64,000 nt of DNA, from the NCBI RefSeq assembly GCF_024701975.1, contig NZ_JANLNM010000003.1, positions 496,001 to 560,000 on the forward strand, read 5' to 3'. A model generated the notes under the pieces. It was not told where the DNA came from and ran no database searches. It saw only the letters and a list, made by a program, of their open reading frames with translations. The stretch comes from Variovorax sp. ZS18.2.2 (GTDB lineage Bacteria > Pseudomonadota > Gammaproteobacteria > Burkholderiales > Burkholderiaceae_C). The position numbers and the translations under genes are program-made. Each line of letters opens with the position of its first letter. Positions within the stretch are counted from its first letter, which is position 1. Shown here in pieces: positions 1-8,964 of the stretch.

Positions 1-1
1 G

Positions 2-994
2 CTGGACCAGGCGGCCACCGTGCTCTCGGGGCTCAGCCGGGTCGGACTGTTCTTCTACATGCTGATCGCGCTCGCCGCGCCGCTGGGCACCGGGCCCGGC
101 GAGGTGTTCCAGCGCAGCGGCAAGTTCGGCACCGGCGTGAAGGTGGGCGAGTTCCAGCTGGTGCCGGGCGCGATCCTGAGCGCCATCGCGGTGGCGGTGG
201 TCGGCTTCGTCGTGATGCGCGTGTTCAAGCGCTGGCTCGAACGCAGCTACCTGCCCAACACGCAGCTCGAGCCCGGCATGCAGAGCTCGATCACCACGCT
301 GCTTGGTTACGTGGGCGGGATTCTGGTGATCGCCTTCGCGCTCTCGGCCCTGGGCATCGGCATCGAGCGCATCGCGTGGGTGGCGAGCGCGCTGTCTGTG
401 GGCATCGGCTTCGGGCTGCAGGCGATCGTGCAGAACTTCATCTCGGGGCTGATTCTGCTGGCCGAGCAGCCCGTGAAGGTGGGCGACTGGGTGGTGCTGG
501 GCACGGCCGAGGGCGACGTGCGGCGCATCAACGTGCGCGCCACCGAGATCCAGCTGGGCGACCGCTCCACGCTGATCGTGCCGAACTCGGAATTCATCAC
601 CAAGACGGTCCGCAACATGACGCTGGCGAATGCCGAGGGCCGCGTGCTGATCCGCCTGCCGATGCCGCTGACGACCGACGCGCAGCGCGTGCGCGATCTG
701 ATCCTCGAAGCCTGCCGCGCGCACGAAGGAGTGCTGGAAACGCCTGCGCCGTCGCTCACGCTGGAAGGCATCGAGAACGGGCTCCTGATCTTCCAGGCCA
801 TCGCCTATGTGGCAAGCCCACGGCTGGCAGGCGGCGTGCGCAGCGACCTGCTGTTCGTGATCCTCGACGAGCTCCGGAAGGCCGCGCTGCCGATGGCGAC
901 GCCGACCACATTCATGATGGCGCCCACCGAACCGGCTGCCGCGGCACCAGCGCCCGCGACGCAGAACTCGCCGATCCCCGGCATGCCGACCTGA
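2..994 (+). CDS. MscS-family mechanosensitive channel, 5' end cut off by the window
   Basis: Inner-membrane channel that opens under membrane tension. The reading frame is open from base 2, so the true start lies upstream and only the C-terminal 330 residues are seen. Hydrophobic segments are followed by the pore-lining helix with the family signature GIGFGLQAIVQNF and then PVKVGDWV, which opens the cytoplasmic beta domain. An alpha/beta C-terminal domain follows, ending in an Ala/Pro-rich tail. The missing N-terminus could carry the large periplasmic region of DUF3772-type members. Its stop lies three bases before the convergent Lrp-type gene. Confidence 0.85.
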   Translation: MDQAATVLSGLSRVGLFFYMLIALAAPLGTGPGEVFQRSGKFGTGVKVGEFQLVPGAILSAIAVAVVGFVVMRVFKRWLERSYLPNTQLEPGMQSSITTLLGYVGGILVIAFALSALGIGIERIAWVASALSVGIGFGLQAIVQNFISGLILLAEQPVKVGDWVVLGTAEGDVRRINVRATEIQLGDRSTLIVPNSEFITKTVRNMTLANAEGRVLIRLPMPLTTDAQRVRDLILEACRAHEGVLETPAPSLTLEGIENGLLIFQAIAYVASPRLAGGVRSDLLFVILDELRKAALPMATPTTFMMAPTEPAAAAPAPATQNSPIPGMPT

Positions 995-997
995 GGC

Positions 998-1474
998 TCA
1001 CTCCAGCGGCAGGGCCGTGGTGCACTTGATCTCGTTGAGGCACACGCTCGACCGCACGGCCGACACGCCGGGCATGTGCATCAGCGTGTGCATCAAAAAC
1101 TGCGAGAGCGACTCCAGGTCGCGCGCAACCACCTTCAGCACATAGTCGAAGTCGCCGGTCACCGAGTAGCACTCCAGGATCTGCTTCAGATCGGCGATCA
1201 GGTCCTGGAACTTGGGCAGTTCGTCGACATGGCCGCGCGCCATGGTCACGTGGATGAAGGCGATCACGCCCAGGCCGACGTGGCGCGCGTTCAGATGGGC
1301 GGCGTAGCCGTTGATGAGGCCCAGCTCTTCCAGGCGCCGATGACGCCGCATGCACTGCGCGGGCGACAGGTTGGCCACCTCCGACAGCTCGAGGTTGGTT
1401 GCGCGGCCATGCACCTGCAAGTGCTCAAGAATCCGCCGGTCGATCCGGTCGAGTTCGATCTCGTGCAATTTCAT
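998..1474 (-). CDS. Lrp/AsnC-family transcriptional regulator
   Basis: A 158-residue protein, the usual size for this family. Residues 1-60 form a winged helix-turn-helix (DRIDRRILEHL, then LSPAQCMRRHRRLEELG), and residues 65-150 form the RAM ligand-binding and oligomerisation domain. Family members sense amino acids or related metabolites and act locally or globally. It is divergent from the ABC importer genes across about 200 bp that contain a palindrome at 1537-1553, so it may control that operon, itself, or both. The ligand cannot be read from sequence. Confidence 0.9.
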   Translation of the reverse strand: MKLHEIELDRIDRRILEHLQVHGRATNLELSEVANLSPAQCMRRHRRLEELGLINGYAAHLNARHVGLGVIAFIHVTMARGHVDELPKFQDLIADLKQILECYSVTGDFDYVLKVVARDLESLSQFLMHTLMHMPGVSAVRSSVCLNEIKCTTALPLE

Positions 1475-1536
1475 CTCTTACATCCTCCATTGGATGCAAT
1501 TATGTTTCTCAAAGCGGGGTAAGCCCGATGAGTCCA

Positions 1537-1553
1537 TGCACCTTAATTGTGCA
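1537..1553. promoter_or_regulatory. Palindrome between the Lrp-type gene and the ABC importer
   Basis: TGCAC and GTGCA flank a 7-bp AT-rich centre, in the gap between divergent genes. A second inverted repeat, ATTGC-ACGC-GCAAT, lies at 1584-1597. Both are plausible operators for the neighbouring Lrp-type regulator. The first also resembles an NtrC half-site pair (11 of 12 positions of TGCACC-N5-GGTGCA), but I see no correctly spaced sigma-54 promoter downstream. Confidence 0.4.
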
Positions 1554-1681
1554 AAGTACGATCTAGACTTCGAGGCTGCCGGGATTGCACGCGCAATTCC
1601 CGACGCCGCTGAATTCCCCGCCCCGGCGCACGCCGGCGGCCTCACCTCAGACGCACCCATCCCCCATCCGGAGACCCTCAC

Positions 1682-2662
1682 GTGAAAAACGCCCTGCTTC
1701 GCACCCCTTTCAGCGCCGTCGCCCTGGCCCTCGGCATGCTGTCCGCCGCGCCCTCGTTCGCGGCCGACACCAAGTCGGTGGCCGTCACGGCCATCGTCGA
1801 GCACCCGGCGCTGGATGCGGTGCGCGACGGCGTGAAGGCCGAGCTCAAGGCGGCCGGCTACGAAGAAGGCAAGAACCTCAAGTTCAGCTACCAGAGCGCG
1901 CAGGGCAACGTGGGCACCGCCGCCCAGATCGCCCGCAAGTACGTGGGCGATGCGCCCGACGTGATCGTCGCCATCGCCACGCCTTCGGCGCAGGCCGTGG
2001 TGGCCTCCACCAAGACCATTCCGGTCGTGTACTCGGCCATCACCGATCCGGTGGCCGCCAAGCTGGTGAAGAACTGGGAGCCCTCGGGCACCAACGTGAC
2101 CGGCGTGTCGGACCTCTCGCCGCTCGAGAAGCACATCGGCCTCATCAAGCAGGTGGTGCCCAACGCCAAGCGCATCGGCGTGATCTACAGCCCCGGCGAA
2201 GCCAACTCGGTGGCCATCGTGGCCTCGCTGAAGAAGGCTGCGGCCGATGCCGGCATGACCGTGGTCGAAGCCGCCGCCGCCCGCACCGTGGACGTGCCGA
2301 CCGCCGCGCAAAGCCTCGTCGGCAAGGCCGACGTGATCTACACGCCGACCGACAACAACGTGGTCTCGGCCTTCGAGGGCATCGTGAAGGTCGCCCAGCA
2401 AGCCAAGCTGCCGGTGGTGGCCGCCGACACGGCCACCGTCGAGCGCGGCGCCGTGGCGGCCCTGGGCCTGAACTACAACGACATCGGCCGCCAGACCGGC
2501 AAGATCGTCGTGCGCATCCTGAAGGGCGAGAAGCCCGGCACCATCGCCTCGCAGACCAGCACGAACTTCGAGCTGGTGGTGAACCCCACCGCCGCCAAGG
2601 CGCAGGGCGTGACGCTGTCCGAATCGCTCTTGAAGAGCGCCAAGGTCGTGGCCACGAAGTAA
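1682..2662 (+). CDS. ABC importer periplasmic binding protein, TrpX/ABC_sub_bind type
   Basis: A 326-residue exported solute-binding protein. A typical Sec signal peptide ends near residue 27 (PSFA/ADT), followed by two alpha/beta lobes characteristic of the ABC_sub_bind (PF04392) family, with VIVAIATPSAQAV and VIYSPGEANS typical of it. The GTG start is preceded by GGAG at 1670-1673. It is the first gene of a binding protein-permease-ATPase set. Relatives in Firmicutes (TrpX/YtrX type) are linked to aromatic amino acid uptake, but the substrate here is unknown; regulation by the adjacent Lrp-type protein would fit an amino acid. Confidence 0.88.
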   Translation: MKNALLRTPFSAVALALGMLSAAPSFAADTKSVAVTAIVEHPALDAVRDGVKAELKAAGYEEGKNLKFSYQSAQGNVGTAAQIARKYVGDAPDVIVAIATPSAQAVVASTKTIPVVYSAITDPVAAKLVKNWEPSGTNVTGVSDLSPLEKHIGLIKQVVPNAKRIGVIYSPGEANSVAIVASLKKAAADAGMTVVEAAAARTVDVPTAAQSLVGKADVIYTPTDNNVVSAFEGIVKVAQQAKLPVVAADTATVERGAVAALGLNYNDIGRQTGKIVVRILKGEKPGTIASQTSTNFELVVNPTAAKAQGVTLSESLLKSAKVVATK

Positions 2663-2677
2663 GAAGCCAGCTTCTTT

Positions 2678-3574
2678 ATGTCGCTCATCGCTTCGCTGGG
2701 CGCCATCGAGATCGGTCTGATATTCGGACTGGTCGCGTTGGGCGTCTTCATGTCGTTTCGCATCATCAATTTCCCCGACCTCACAGTGGACGGCAGCTTT
2801 CCGCTGGGCGCCGCCGTGGCCGCGACGCTGATCGTCCTGGGCTGGAATCCGGTTGCCGCCACCGCGCTCGCCTGCGTCGCCGGCGCCGCTGCGGGCTGGG
2901 TCACGGCCTGGCTCAACGTCAAGTTGAAGATCATGCAGTTGCTCGCGAGCATCCTGGTGATGATCGCGCTGTACTCCGTCAACCTGCGGGTGATGGGCAA
3001 GCCCAACGTGGCGCTCATCACCGAGCCGACCGTGTTCACCATGGTCGACTTCGGCGGCATGCCCGAGCAATGGGCCAAGCCGCTGTTGCTGCTGCTCATC
3101 GTGATCGTCGCGAAGATCGTGGTCGACATGTTCTTCGCCTCCGAAGCGGGTCTGGCGATGCGCGCCACCGGCGGCAATGCGCGCATGGCGCGGGCCCAGG
3201 GCATTTCGACGGACTTCCACACGATGGCGGGCCTGGCGCTCTCCAACGCGCTGGTGGCGCTGGCCGGTGCGCTGTTCGCGCAGAGCCAGGGCACGGCCGA
3301 CATCTCGATGGGCGTGGGCACGATCGTGATCGGCCTGGCCGCGGTGATCATCGGCGAGACGCTGCTGCCGGCGCGCAGCATGGTGATCACCACGCTGGCC
3401 TGTGTGCTGGGCGCGCTGCTCTACCGCTTCTTCATCGCGATGGCGCTCAATACCGATTTCATGGGCCTGCAGGCGCAGGACCTGAACCTGGTGACCGCCG
3501 TGCTGGTGGCGGTCGCACTGCTGATCCCCGCCTACAAGCGCAAGCTGCGCGGACTCTTCAAGGGGAAGAACTGA
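2678..3574 (+). CDS. ABC importer permease (BPD_transp_2 type)
   Basis: A 298-residue integral membrane protein with about eight hydrophobic segments and the branched-chain permease-like fold. FPDLTVDGSFPLGAA near the N-terminus is characteristic of the TrpY-like permeases that pair with ABC_sub_bind binding proteins. It sits 15 bp after the binding-protein gene, and its stop overlaps the start of the ATPase gene (TGATG at 3572-3576), so the three are very probably co-translated. Confidence 0.9.
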   Translation: MSLIASLGAIEIGLIFGLVALGVFMSFRIINFPDLTVDGSFPLGAAVAATLIVLGWNPVAATALACVAGAAAGWVTAWLNVKLKIMQLLASILVMIALYSVNLRVMGKPNVALITEPTVFTMVDFGGMPEQWAKPLLLLLIVIVAKIVVDMFFASEAGLAMRATGGNARMARAQGISTDFHTMAGLALSNALVALAGALFAQSQGTADISMGVGTIVIGLAAVIIGETLLPARSMVITTLACVLGALLYRFFIAMALNTDFMGLQAQDLNLVTAVLVAVALLIPAYKRKLRGLFKGKN

Positions 3575-4368
3575 TGTTGCGCGCCCAACAACTGGAGATG
3601 ACTTTCAACCCGGGCACGCCCATCGAGAACCGCGTGCTGCGCGGGCTCAGCCTGGAAATTCCGACCGGCCAGTTCGTCACCGTGATCGGCTCAAACGGCG
3701 CTGGCAAGTCGACCTTCTTGAATGCGGTGAGCGGTGACCTGATCGTCGACAAGGGCAGCATCGAGATCGACGGCAAGGACGTGACCCGCATGAACGCCTG
3801 GCAGCGCTCGGGCATGGTGGCGCGTGTGTTCCAGGACCCGATGGCCGGCACCTGCGAGGCGCTGACCATCGAGGAGAACATGGCGCTCGCGTGGAAGCGC
3901 GGTGAGCGGCGGGGCTTCGGCTTTTCGCTCAACCGGGGCCTGCGCGAGCTGTTCCGCGAGAAGCTGTCGATCCTGAAGCTGGGGCTGGAAAACCGGCTGG
4001 CCGACCGCATCGGACTGCTCTCGGGCGGGCAGCGGCAGGCGGTGAGCCTGCTGATGGCGTCGCTCAAGCCCTCGCGCATCCTGCTGCTGGACGAGCACAC
4101 GGCCGCGCTGGACCCGAAGACCGCGGCCTTCGTGCTGGAGCTGACCGCGAAGATCGTCGAAGGCAGCCAGCTGACCGCGATGATGGTGACGCACAGCATG
4201 CGGCAGGCGCTGGACTACGGTTCGCGCACCGTCATGCTGCACGAGGGGCAGGTGATCCTCGACGTGGCCGGGCCGGAACGCTCGGGCCTCGACGTGCCCG
4301 ACCTGCTGCGGATGTTCGAGCAGACGCGCGGCGAAAAGCTCGACGACGACAAGCTGCTGCTGGCTTGA
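3574..4368 (+). CDS. ABC importer ATP-binding protein
   Basis: A 264-residue ATPase subunit. Visible motifs in order are Walker A GSNGAGKST from residue 39, the Q-loop in VFQDP, the signature LSGGQ from residue 149, Walker B ILLLDE with D173-E174, and the switch histidine H207 in VTHSM. The start overlaps the permease stop by one base. The length is normal. It should energise uptake by the preceding permease and binding protein. Confidence 0.95.
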   Translation: MLRAQQLEMTFNPGTPIENRVLRGLSLEIPTGQFVTVIGSNGAGKSTFLNAVSGDLIVDKGSIEIDGKDVTRMNAWQRSGMVARVFQDPMAGTCEALTIEENMALAWKRGERRGFGFSLNRGLRELFREKLSILKLGLENRLADRIGLLSGGQRQAVSLLMASLKPSRILLLDEHTAALDPKTAAFVLELTAKIVEGSQLTAMMVTHSMRQALDYGSRTVMLHEGQVILDVAGPERSGLDVPDLLRMFEQTRGEKLDDDKLLLA

Positions 4369-4886
4369 TGACGGTTATGGCAGACGCCGTCTTCGTGCGT
4401 GCGATGCGTGCGGACGATCTGGACGCGATCCTCGCGATCCAGCTCGCCTGCTACGGCGCGGGCTTCGTGGAAGACGGTGCGCTGATCGCGCGACGATTGG
4501 CCGCAGCGCCGGAGACGGGGTGGGTGGCAGAGCATGAGGGCGCTGTCAGGGCGTACCTGGCCACCTATCCCTCGGTTGCCGGCAAGCTCACGGCGCTGCA
4601 CGGCGAGTTCGAGGTCGCGCCGGACGCCGATGCGCTGTACCTGCATGACCTGGCGGTGCACCCGGGCGCTTCGGGGATGGGCCTCGGGCCGCAGCTCGTT
4701 CGACATGCGTGGGCGCACGCGGCGAAGGCCGGCTGGCGGCAGTCGACACTGGTGTCGGTGCAGGCGTCGGTCGGTTTCTGGGAGCGGCAGGGCTATGCCG
4801 CGATGCAGCCGGCAGATCCGGCACAGCAGGCCCGGCTCGCGACCTATCCCGGCAGGTCGGTCTACATGGTCCGTCGGCTGGCCTGA
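4368..4886 (+). CDS. GNAT-family N-acetyltransferase
   Basis: A 172-residue protein with the GNAT fold: an N-terminal strand (FVRAMRADDLDAILAIQ), the acetyl-CoA site region LAVHPGASGMGLGPQLV around residues 94-110, and a terminal strand (VGFWERQGYAAM). Its ATG overlaps the stop of the ABC ATPase gene (ATGA); an in-frame TTG one codon upstream and ATG 4377 are alternatives. It is therefore probably the last gene of the importer operon and may modify the imported compound, which is inference. Confidence 0.85.
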   Translation: MTVMADAVFVRAMRADDLDAILAIQLACYGAGFVEDGALIARRLAAAPETGWVAEHEGAVRAYLATYPSVAGKLTALHGEFEVAPDADALYLHDLAVHPGASGMGLGPQLVRHAWAHAAKAGWRQSTLVSVQASVGFWERQGYAAMQPADPAQQARLATYPGRSVYMVRRLA

Positions 4887-4893
4887 CCCTGTA

Positions 4894-5172
4894 TCAGCGG
4901 CGCCAGCCGCGCATCGCGAACCACTGCACGGTGCCGCAGACCGCCACGAGTGCGGCATAGGTCGTCATCACCCCGTCGCGCCCGAAGACCACTAGGCCGA
5001 CGACGAGAACCCCGACGCCGGCCCCGAAGGTGACTGCCCACTGCGTCCACCAGCGCGGAACGCCCGTCCGGCGCCCGCCAAGGAAGCGCCCCACCAAGAC
5101 CAGCACCAGCGCGACGAACGCCGCGGGTGCCACAAAATTAAGCAGGTGATCGAGGAGGGCCAGCAGGTCCAT
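4894..5172 (-). CDS. Small inner-membrane protein of unknown function
   Basis: A 92-residue protein with three hydrophobic stretches (about residues 5-28, 46-63 and 68-85) and short basic linkers (GGRRTG, RGWRR). It is convergent with the GNAT gene, with only 7 bp between stops, and divergent from hemA. Nothing in it suggests a catalytic function. It is called a gene because of consistent membrane-protein composition and because no better frame exists in this stretch. Confidence 0.6.
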   Translation of the reverse strand: MDLLALLDHLLNFVAPAAFVALVLVLVGRFLGGRRTGVPRWWTQWAVTFGAGVGVLVVGLVVFGRDGVMTTYAALVAVCGTVQWFAMRGWRR

Positions 5173-5271
5173 CGGGAGGGGGTGGAGAGGGGCGCCACCA
5201 TGTGGCGAAGGTTATGGCTGTTATAGGGAAAGCCATTTGTCCCTCGGCAAGCCCCGGGCCGCTGCTGATTT

Positions 5272-5277
5272 TATAAT
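5272..5277 (+). promoter_or_regulatory. Perfect -10 box directly upstream of hemA
   Basis: TATAAT lies only 8 bp before the chosen ATG of hemA (5285). No Shine-Dalgarno sequence lies between and no good -35 box is visible. If used, transcription would start at or next to the ATG. Confidence 0.4.
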
Positions 5278-5284
5278 CACGCCC

Positions 5285-6556
5285 ATGTCTGTCTGGGCTC
5301 TCGGCTTGAACCACACGACCGCGCCGCTCGATCTGCGCGGTCGTTTTGCGTTTGCGCTCGATCAGATCGCCCCGACGCTGCAGAGCCTGCGCAGCTCTTT
5401 CCCCAGCGGCCGCCACCCCCAGGTGGAAGCCGCAATCATCTCGACCTGCAACCGCACCGAGATCTACTGCGCCTCCGAACACATCGCCCTCGACCACACG
5501 GTCGGCTGGCTGGCCGAGAGCGGCGGCGTGGCGCCCACCCTGCTGCGCTCCCACGCCTACACCCTGCACGACGACGAGGCTGCGCGCCATGTCTTCCGCG
5601 TGGCCAGCGGGCTCGATTCGATGGTGCTCGGCGAAGCCCAGATCCTCGGCCAGATGAAAGACGCGGTGCGCGCGGCCGAGAACGTCGGCGCTCTGGGCAC
5701 CACGCTCAACCAGCTGTTCCAGCGCTCGTTCGCGGTCGCGAAAGAAGTGCGTACTGCCACCGAGATCGGCGCGCATTCGATCAGCATGGCGGCAGCCGCC
5801 GTGCGGCTGGCCGGACAACTCTTCGAAGACCTGCGCAAGACGCGCGTGCTGTTCGTCGGCGCGGGCGAAATGATCGACCTCGCGGTGACGCACTTCGCGG
5901 CCAAGGAGCCGAAGTCGATCGCCATTGCCAACCGAACACTCGAACGCGGCGAGAAACTCGCCACGCGCTTCGGCGGCGAGGCGATGCGGCTCGCTGACCT
6001 GCCGGCGCGGCTTGCCGAATTCGACATCGTGGTGAGCTGCACCGCGAGCACGCTGCCGATCATCGGCCTGGGCGCCGTCGAACGCGCGCTCAAGGCACGC
6101 AAGCACCGCCCGATGTTCATGGTCGACCTGGCCGTGCCGCGCGACATCGAGCCCGAAGTGAAGGCGCTCGAAGACGTCTACCTCTACACCGTCGACGACC
6201 TCGCGCACGTGGTGCAACAGGGCCAGGCCAACCGCCAGGCCGCGGTGGCGCAGGCCGAAGTGATCATCGATGCCGGCGTGCAGAGCTTCATGCACTGGCT
6301 GGGCCAGCGCAGCACGGTGCCGCTGATCCAGCAACTCAACGCGCAGGCCGACGAATGGCGCGCCGCCGAGATGGCGCGCGCCCGCAAGCTCCTGGCCAAG
6401 GGCGAGTCGGTCGATGCGGTGCTCGAGGCGATGTCGCGCGGGCTCACGCAGAAGATGATGCACGGCGCCATGGCCGAGCTGCATGCGGGCGACGCCGCAT
6501 CGCGCGAGCAGACGGCGCAGACCCTCTCGCGCCTGTTCCTGCGCAAAGAGCGTTAG
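5285..6556 (+). CDS. hemA: Glutamyl-tRNA reductase
   Basis: First committed enzyme of C5-pathway tetrapyrrole synthesis, reducing glutamyl-tRNA to glutamate-1-semialdehyde with NADPH. It has 423 residues. The N-terminal catalytic domain carries [13 protein letters not shown] and STCNRTE with the nucleophile C55, followed by GEAQILGQ. A Rossmann NADPH domain (VLFVGAGEM) and a C-terminal helical dimerisation domain follow. The start was chosen at MSVWALGLN because family members begin there. An upstream in-frame TTG (5237) would add 16 atypical residues. It is followed by prfA and prmC, a common arrangement. Confidence 0.96.
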   Translation: MSVWALGLNHTTAPLDLRGRFAFALDQIAPTLQSLRSSFPSGRHPQVEAAIISTCNRTEIYCASEHIALDHTVGWLAESGGVAPTLLRSHAYTLHDDEAARHVFRVASGLDSMVLGEAQILGQMKDAVRAAENVGALGTTLNQLFQRSFAVAKEVRTATEIGAHSISMAAAAVRLAGQLFEDLRKTRVLFVGAGEMIDLAVTHFAAKEPKSIAIANRTLERGEKLATRFGGEAMRLADLPARLAEFDIVVSCTASTLPIIGLGAVERALKARKHRPMFMVDLAVPRDIEPEVKALEDVYLYTVDDLAHVVQQGQANRQAAVAQAEVIIDAGVQSFMHWLGQRSTVPLIQQLNAQADEWRAAEMARARKLLAKGESVDAVLEAMSRGLTQKMMHGAMAELHAGDAASREQTAQTLSRLFLRKER

Positions 6557-6650
6557 CGACGCTCGTCAGCGGCCTGGCCTTGCGTGCCGTGGCTCCCTGC
6601 GCCATGCCGCTGCACGCGGTATCCGTTCTTCTTTTCGAGTCCCCTCTTCC

Positions 6651-7739
6651 GTGAAATCCTTTCTGCGCCATCAACTCGAACGCTACGTCCAGCGGCTGGG
6701 CGAGCTCGACTTCCTGCTTTCGCGCGAAGACATCATGAGCGACATGGCGCAATACCGCACCATCTCGCGGGAGCACGCCGAAGTCACGCAGATCGCCGGC
6801 CGCTACGAGCGCTACAAGCAGCGCGAAGCCGACATCGCCGGTGCAAAGGAAATGCTCGACGACCCCGACATGGCCGAGATGGCCAATGAGGAAATCGCGG
6901 GCGCCGAAGCCGAACTGGTGCAGCTCGAGGAAGAGCTGCAGCGCCTCTTGCTGCCCAAGGACCCCGACGACGCACGCAACGCCTTCATGGAAATCCGCGC
7001 CGGCACGGGCGGCGACGAATCGGCCCTGTTCGCGGGCGACCTGCTGCGCATGTACACGCGCTACTGCGAACGCGCCGGCCTGCGCTGCGAGATCGTGAGC
7101 GAGAGCGCGAGCGAACTGGGCGGCTACAAGGAAGTGGTGATCCGCATCGTCGGCGACGAAGTCTTCGGCAAGCTGCGCTTCGAATCGGGCGGCCACCGCG
7201 TGCAGCGTGTGCCGGCCACCGAGACGCAGGGCCGCATCCATACCAGCGCCTGCACGGTCGCCGTGCTGGCCGAGCCCGACGAAACCGTGGCGGTGCAGAT
7301 CAACCCCGCCGACCTGCGCATCGACACCTACCGCGCGAGCGGCGCCGGTGGCCAGCACATCAACAAGACCGACTCGGCCGTGCGCATCACGCACATCCCG
7401 ACCGGCATCGTGGCCGAGTGCCAGGACGACCGCAGCCAGCACCGCAACAAGGCCCAGGCGCTGCAGGTGCTGTCGGCGCGCATCCAGGAAAAGGACCGCA
7501 GCGAGCGCGCCGCCAAGGATGCCGCGATGCGCAAGGGCCTGATCGGCAGCGGCGACCGCTCGGACCGCATCCGCACCTACAACTTCCCGCAGGGGCGGCT
7601 CACCGACCACCGGATCAACCTCACGCTCTACAAGCTGCTGGCGATCATGGAAGGCGACCTCGGCGACGTGCTGGAGGCGCTGCGCGCCGCGCGCGAGGCC
7701 GAGCAACTGGCCGAGCTGGAATCGAGCCTGCCCGCGTGA
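6651..7739 (+). CDS. prfA: Peptide chain release factor 1
   Basis: Reads UAA and UAG and triggers peptide release. It has 362 residues, matching the family length (about 360). The codon-recognition tripeptide PAT is at residues 188-190 ([10 protein letters not shown]), which marks RF1 rather than RF2. The catalytic GGQ is at 233-235 in [10 protein letters not shown]. The GTG start at 6651 is chosen from length and from the conserved N-terminus ([10 protein letters not shown]); no clear Shine-Dalgarno precedes it. Its stop overlaps the ATG of prmC, whose product methylates the GGQ glutamine. Confidence 0.96.
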   Translation: MKSFLRHQLERYVQRLGELDFLLSREDIMSDMAQYRTISREHAEVTQIAGRYERYKQREADIAGAKEMLDDPDMAEMANEEIAGAEAELVQLEEELQRLLLPKDPDDARNAFMEIRAGTGGDESALFAGDLLRMYTRYCERAGLRCEIVSESASELGGYKEVVIRIVGDEVFGKLRFESGGHRVQRVPATETQGRIHTSACTVAVLAEPDETVAVQINPADLRIDTYRASGAGGQHINKTDSAVRITHIPTGIVAECQDDRSQHRNKAQALQVLSARIQEKDRSERAAKDAAMRKGLIGSGDRSDRIRTYNFPQGRLTDHRINLTLYKLLAIMEGDLGDVLEALRAAREAEQLAELESSLPA

Positions 7740-8590
7740 TGACCGACGAAGTCACTTCACCCTCCACCGTGGCCGAGGCGCTGGCCGCGGCCGTGGCCTT
7801 GGGCGTCGACCGGCTCGATGCCCAGTTGCTGCTGCTGCACGCGCTCGGCCGCGCGCCGCACGACCGCGCCTGGCTGCTCGCGCACGACACCGATGCCATG
7901 TCCGATTCGGCCTGGGCTTCGCTTGCGGCGCAGCTGTCGCGCCGCCTCGCGGGCGAACCGGTGGCCTATCTGCTCGGCACGAAGGAGTTCCACGGCCTCG
8001 ACCTGCGAGTGGACGCGCGGGTGCTGGTGCCGCGCCCGGACACCGAGACGCTGGTCGACTGGGCCCTGCAATGCCTCGAAGGCCAGAGCGCCCCGCGCGT
8101 GCTCGACCTGGGCACAGGCAGCGGCGCGATCGCGCTGGCGCTGCAGCATGCGCGCCCGGATGCGCAGGTCGACGCGGTCGATGCCAGCGCCGACGCACTC
8201 GCCGTCGCAGAGGCCAACGCTCGGCGCCTCGGCCTGCCGGTGCGCTTTGCCCTGGCCCACTGGCTCGACGGCGCCGCCGACGGCTACGCGGTCATCGCCA
8301 GCAACCCGCCGTACATCGCCGCCAACGACCCGCATCTGCCCGCACTGCAGCACGAGCCCTCCTCCGCGCTGGTCGCGGGCGCCGACGGACTCGACGACAT
8401 CCGCCAGATCGTCCAGAACGCCCCCGATCACCTCGCCGAGGGCGGCTGGCTGCTGCTCGAACACGGCCACGACCAGGCCGCCGCCGTGCGCCAACTGCTC
8501 GAAACCCGCGGCTTCGCCGAAGTCCAAAGCCGGGACGACCTGGCAGGCATCCAGCGCTGCTCGGGCGGAATCTGGCGCGCGGTGAAATAA
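7739..8590 (+). CDS. prmC: Release factor glutamine methyltransferase
   Basis: SAM-dependent enzyme that N5-methylates the glutamine of the GGQ motif of release factors. It has 283 residues: an N-terminal helical domain followed by a Rossmann methyltransferase domain with the SAM-binding loop LDLGTGSGAIALAL and the catalytic NPPY at residues 189-192. The ATG overlaps the prfA stop by one base, so enzyme and substrate genes are translationally coupled. Confidence 0.95.
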   Translation: MTDEVTSPSTVAEALAAAVALGVDRLDAQLLLLHALGRAPHDRAWLLAHDTDAMSDSAWASLAAQLSRRLAGEPVAYLLGTKEFHGLDLRVDARVLVPRPDTETLVDWALQCLEGQSAPRVLDLGTGSGAIALALQHARPDAQVDAVDASADALAVAEANARRLGLPVRFALAHWLDGAADGYAVIASNPPYIAANDPHLPALQHEPSSALVAGADGLDDIRQIVQNAPDHLAEGGWLLLEHGHDQAAAVRQLLETRGFAEVQSRDDLAGIQRCSGGIWRAVK

Positions 8591-8621
8591 TCCCTTCAGC
8601 CCCCACTTTTCAGGAGTCCCC

Positions 8622-8948
8622 ATGTCCGACGCCCAGCAACGCATCGACGACCTCGTCAAAACCAACGAACTCGTGCTCTTCATGAAGGGCAATGCCAGCT
8701 TCCCGATGTGCGGTTTCTCGGGCCGCGCGATCCAGATCCTCAAGGCCGTCGGCGTCGACACCAAGACGCTCAAGACCGTCAACGTGCTCGAAGACGACGG
8801 CATTCGCCAGGGCATCAAGGAATACAGCAACTGGCCCACGATTCCCCAGCTCTACGTGAAGGGCGAATTCGTCGGCGGCTCGGACATCATGATGGAGATG
8901 TACGAGTCGGGCGAGCTGCAACAGGTGCTGAACGGCAACCCCGCCTGA
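8622..8948 (+). CDS. grxD: Monothiol glutaredoxin, Grx4 type
   Basis: A 108-residue CGFS-type glutaredoxin that coordinates and transfers [2Fe-2S] clusters with glutathione. The active site MCGFSGRA has its single cysteine at residue 30. WPTIPQLY and GGSDIMMEM form the glutathione-binding surface. CAGGAG precedes the ATG. It lies 31 bp after prmC in the same direction and is probably part of the hemA-prfA-prmC transcript. Confidence 0.95.
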   Translation: MSDAQQRIDDLVKTNELVLFMKGNASFPMCGFSGRAIQILKAVGVDTKTLKTVNVLEDDGIRQGIKEYSNWPTIPQLYVKGEFVGGSDIMMEMYESGELQQVLNGNPA

Positions 8949-8964
8949 TTCCCCGAGGCTTGCC

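Noticed and set aside
1548..1600. Sigma-54 promoter downstream of the NtrC-like palindrome before the ABC importer
   Set aside because: The nearest match (AGGC ... TTGC) has spacing one base too long and a poor -24 element.
1585..3573. Open frame in front of the ABC ATPase gene that would give a protein of about 927 residues
   Set aside because: It overlaps the binding-protein and permease genes in another frame and its composition is Arg/Gly/Ala/His-rich, as expected for off-frame reading of high-GC DNA. Only the part from 3574 encodes a known domain.
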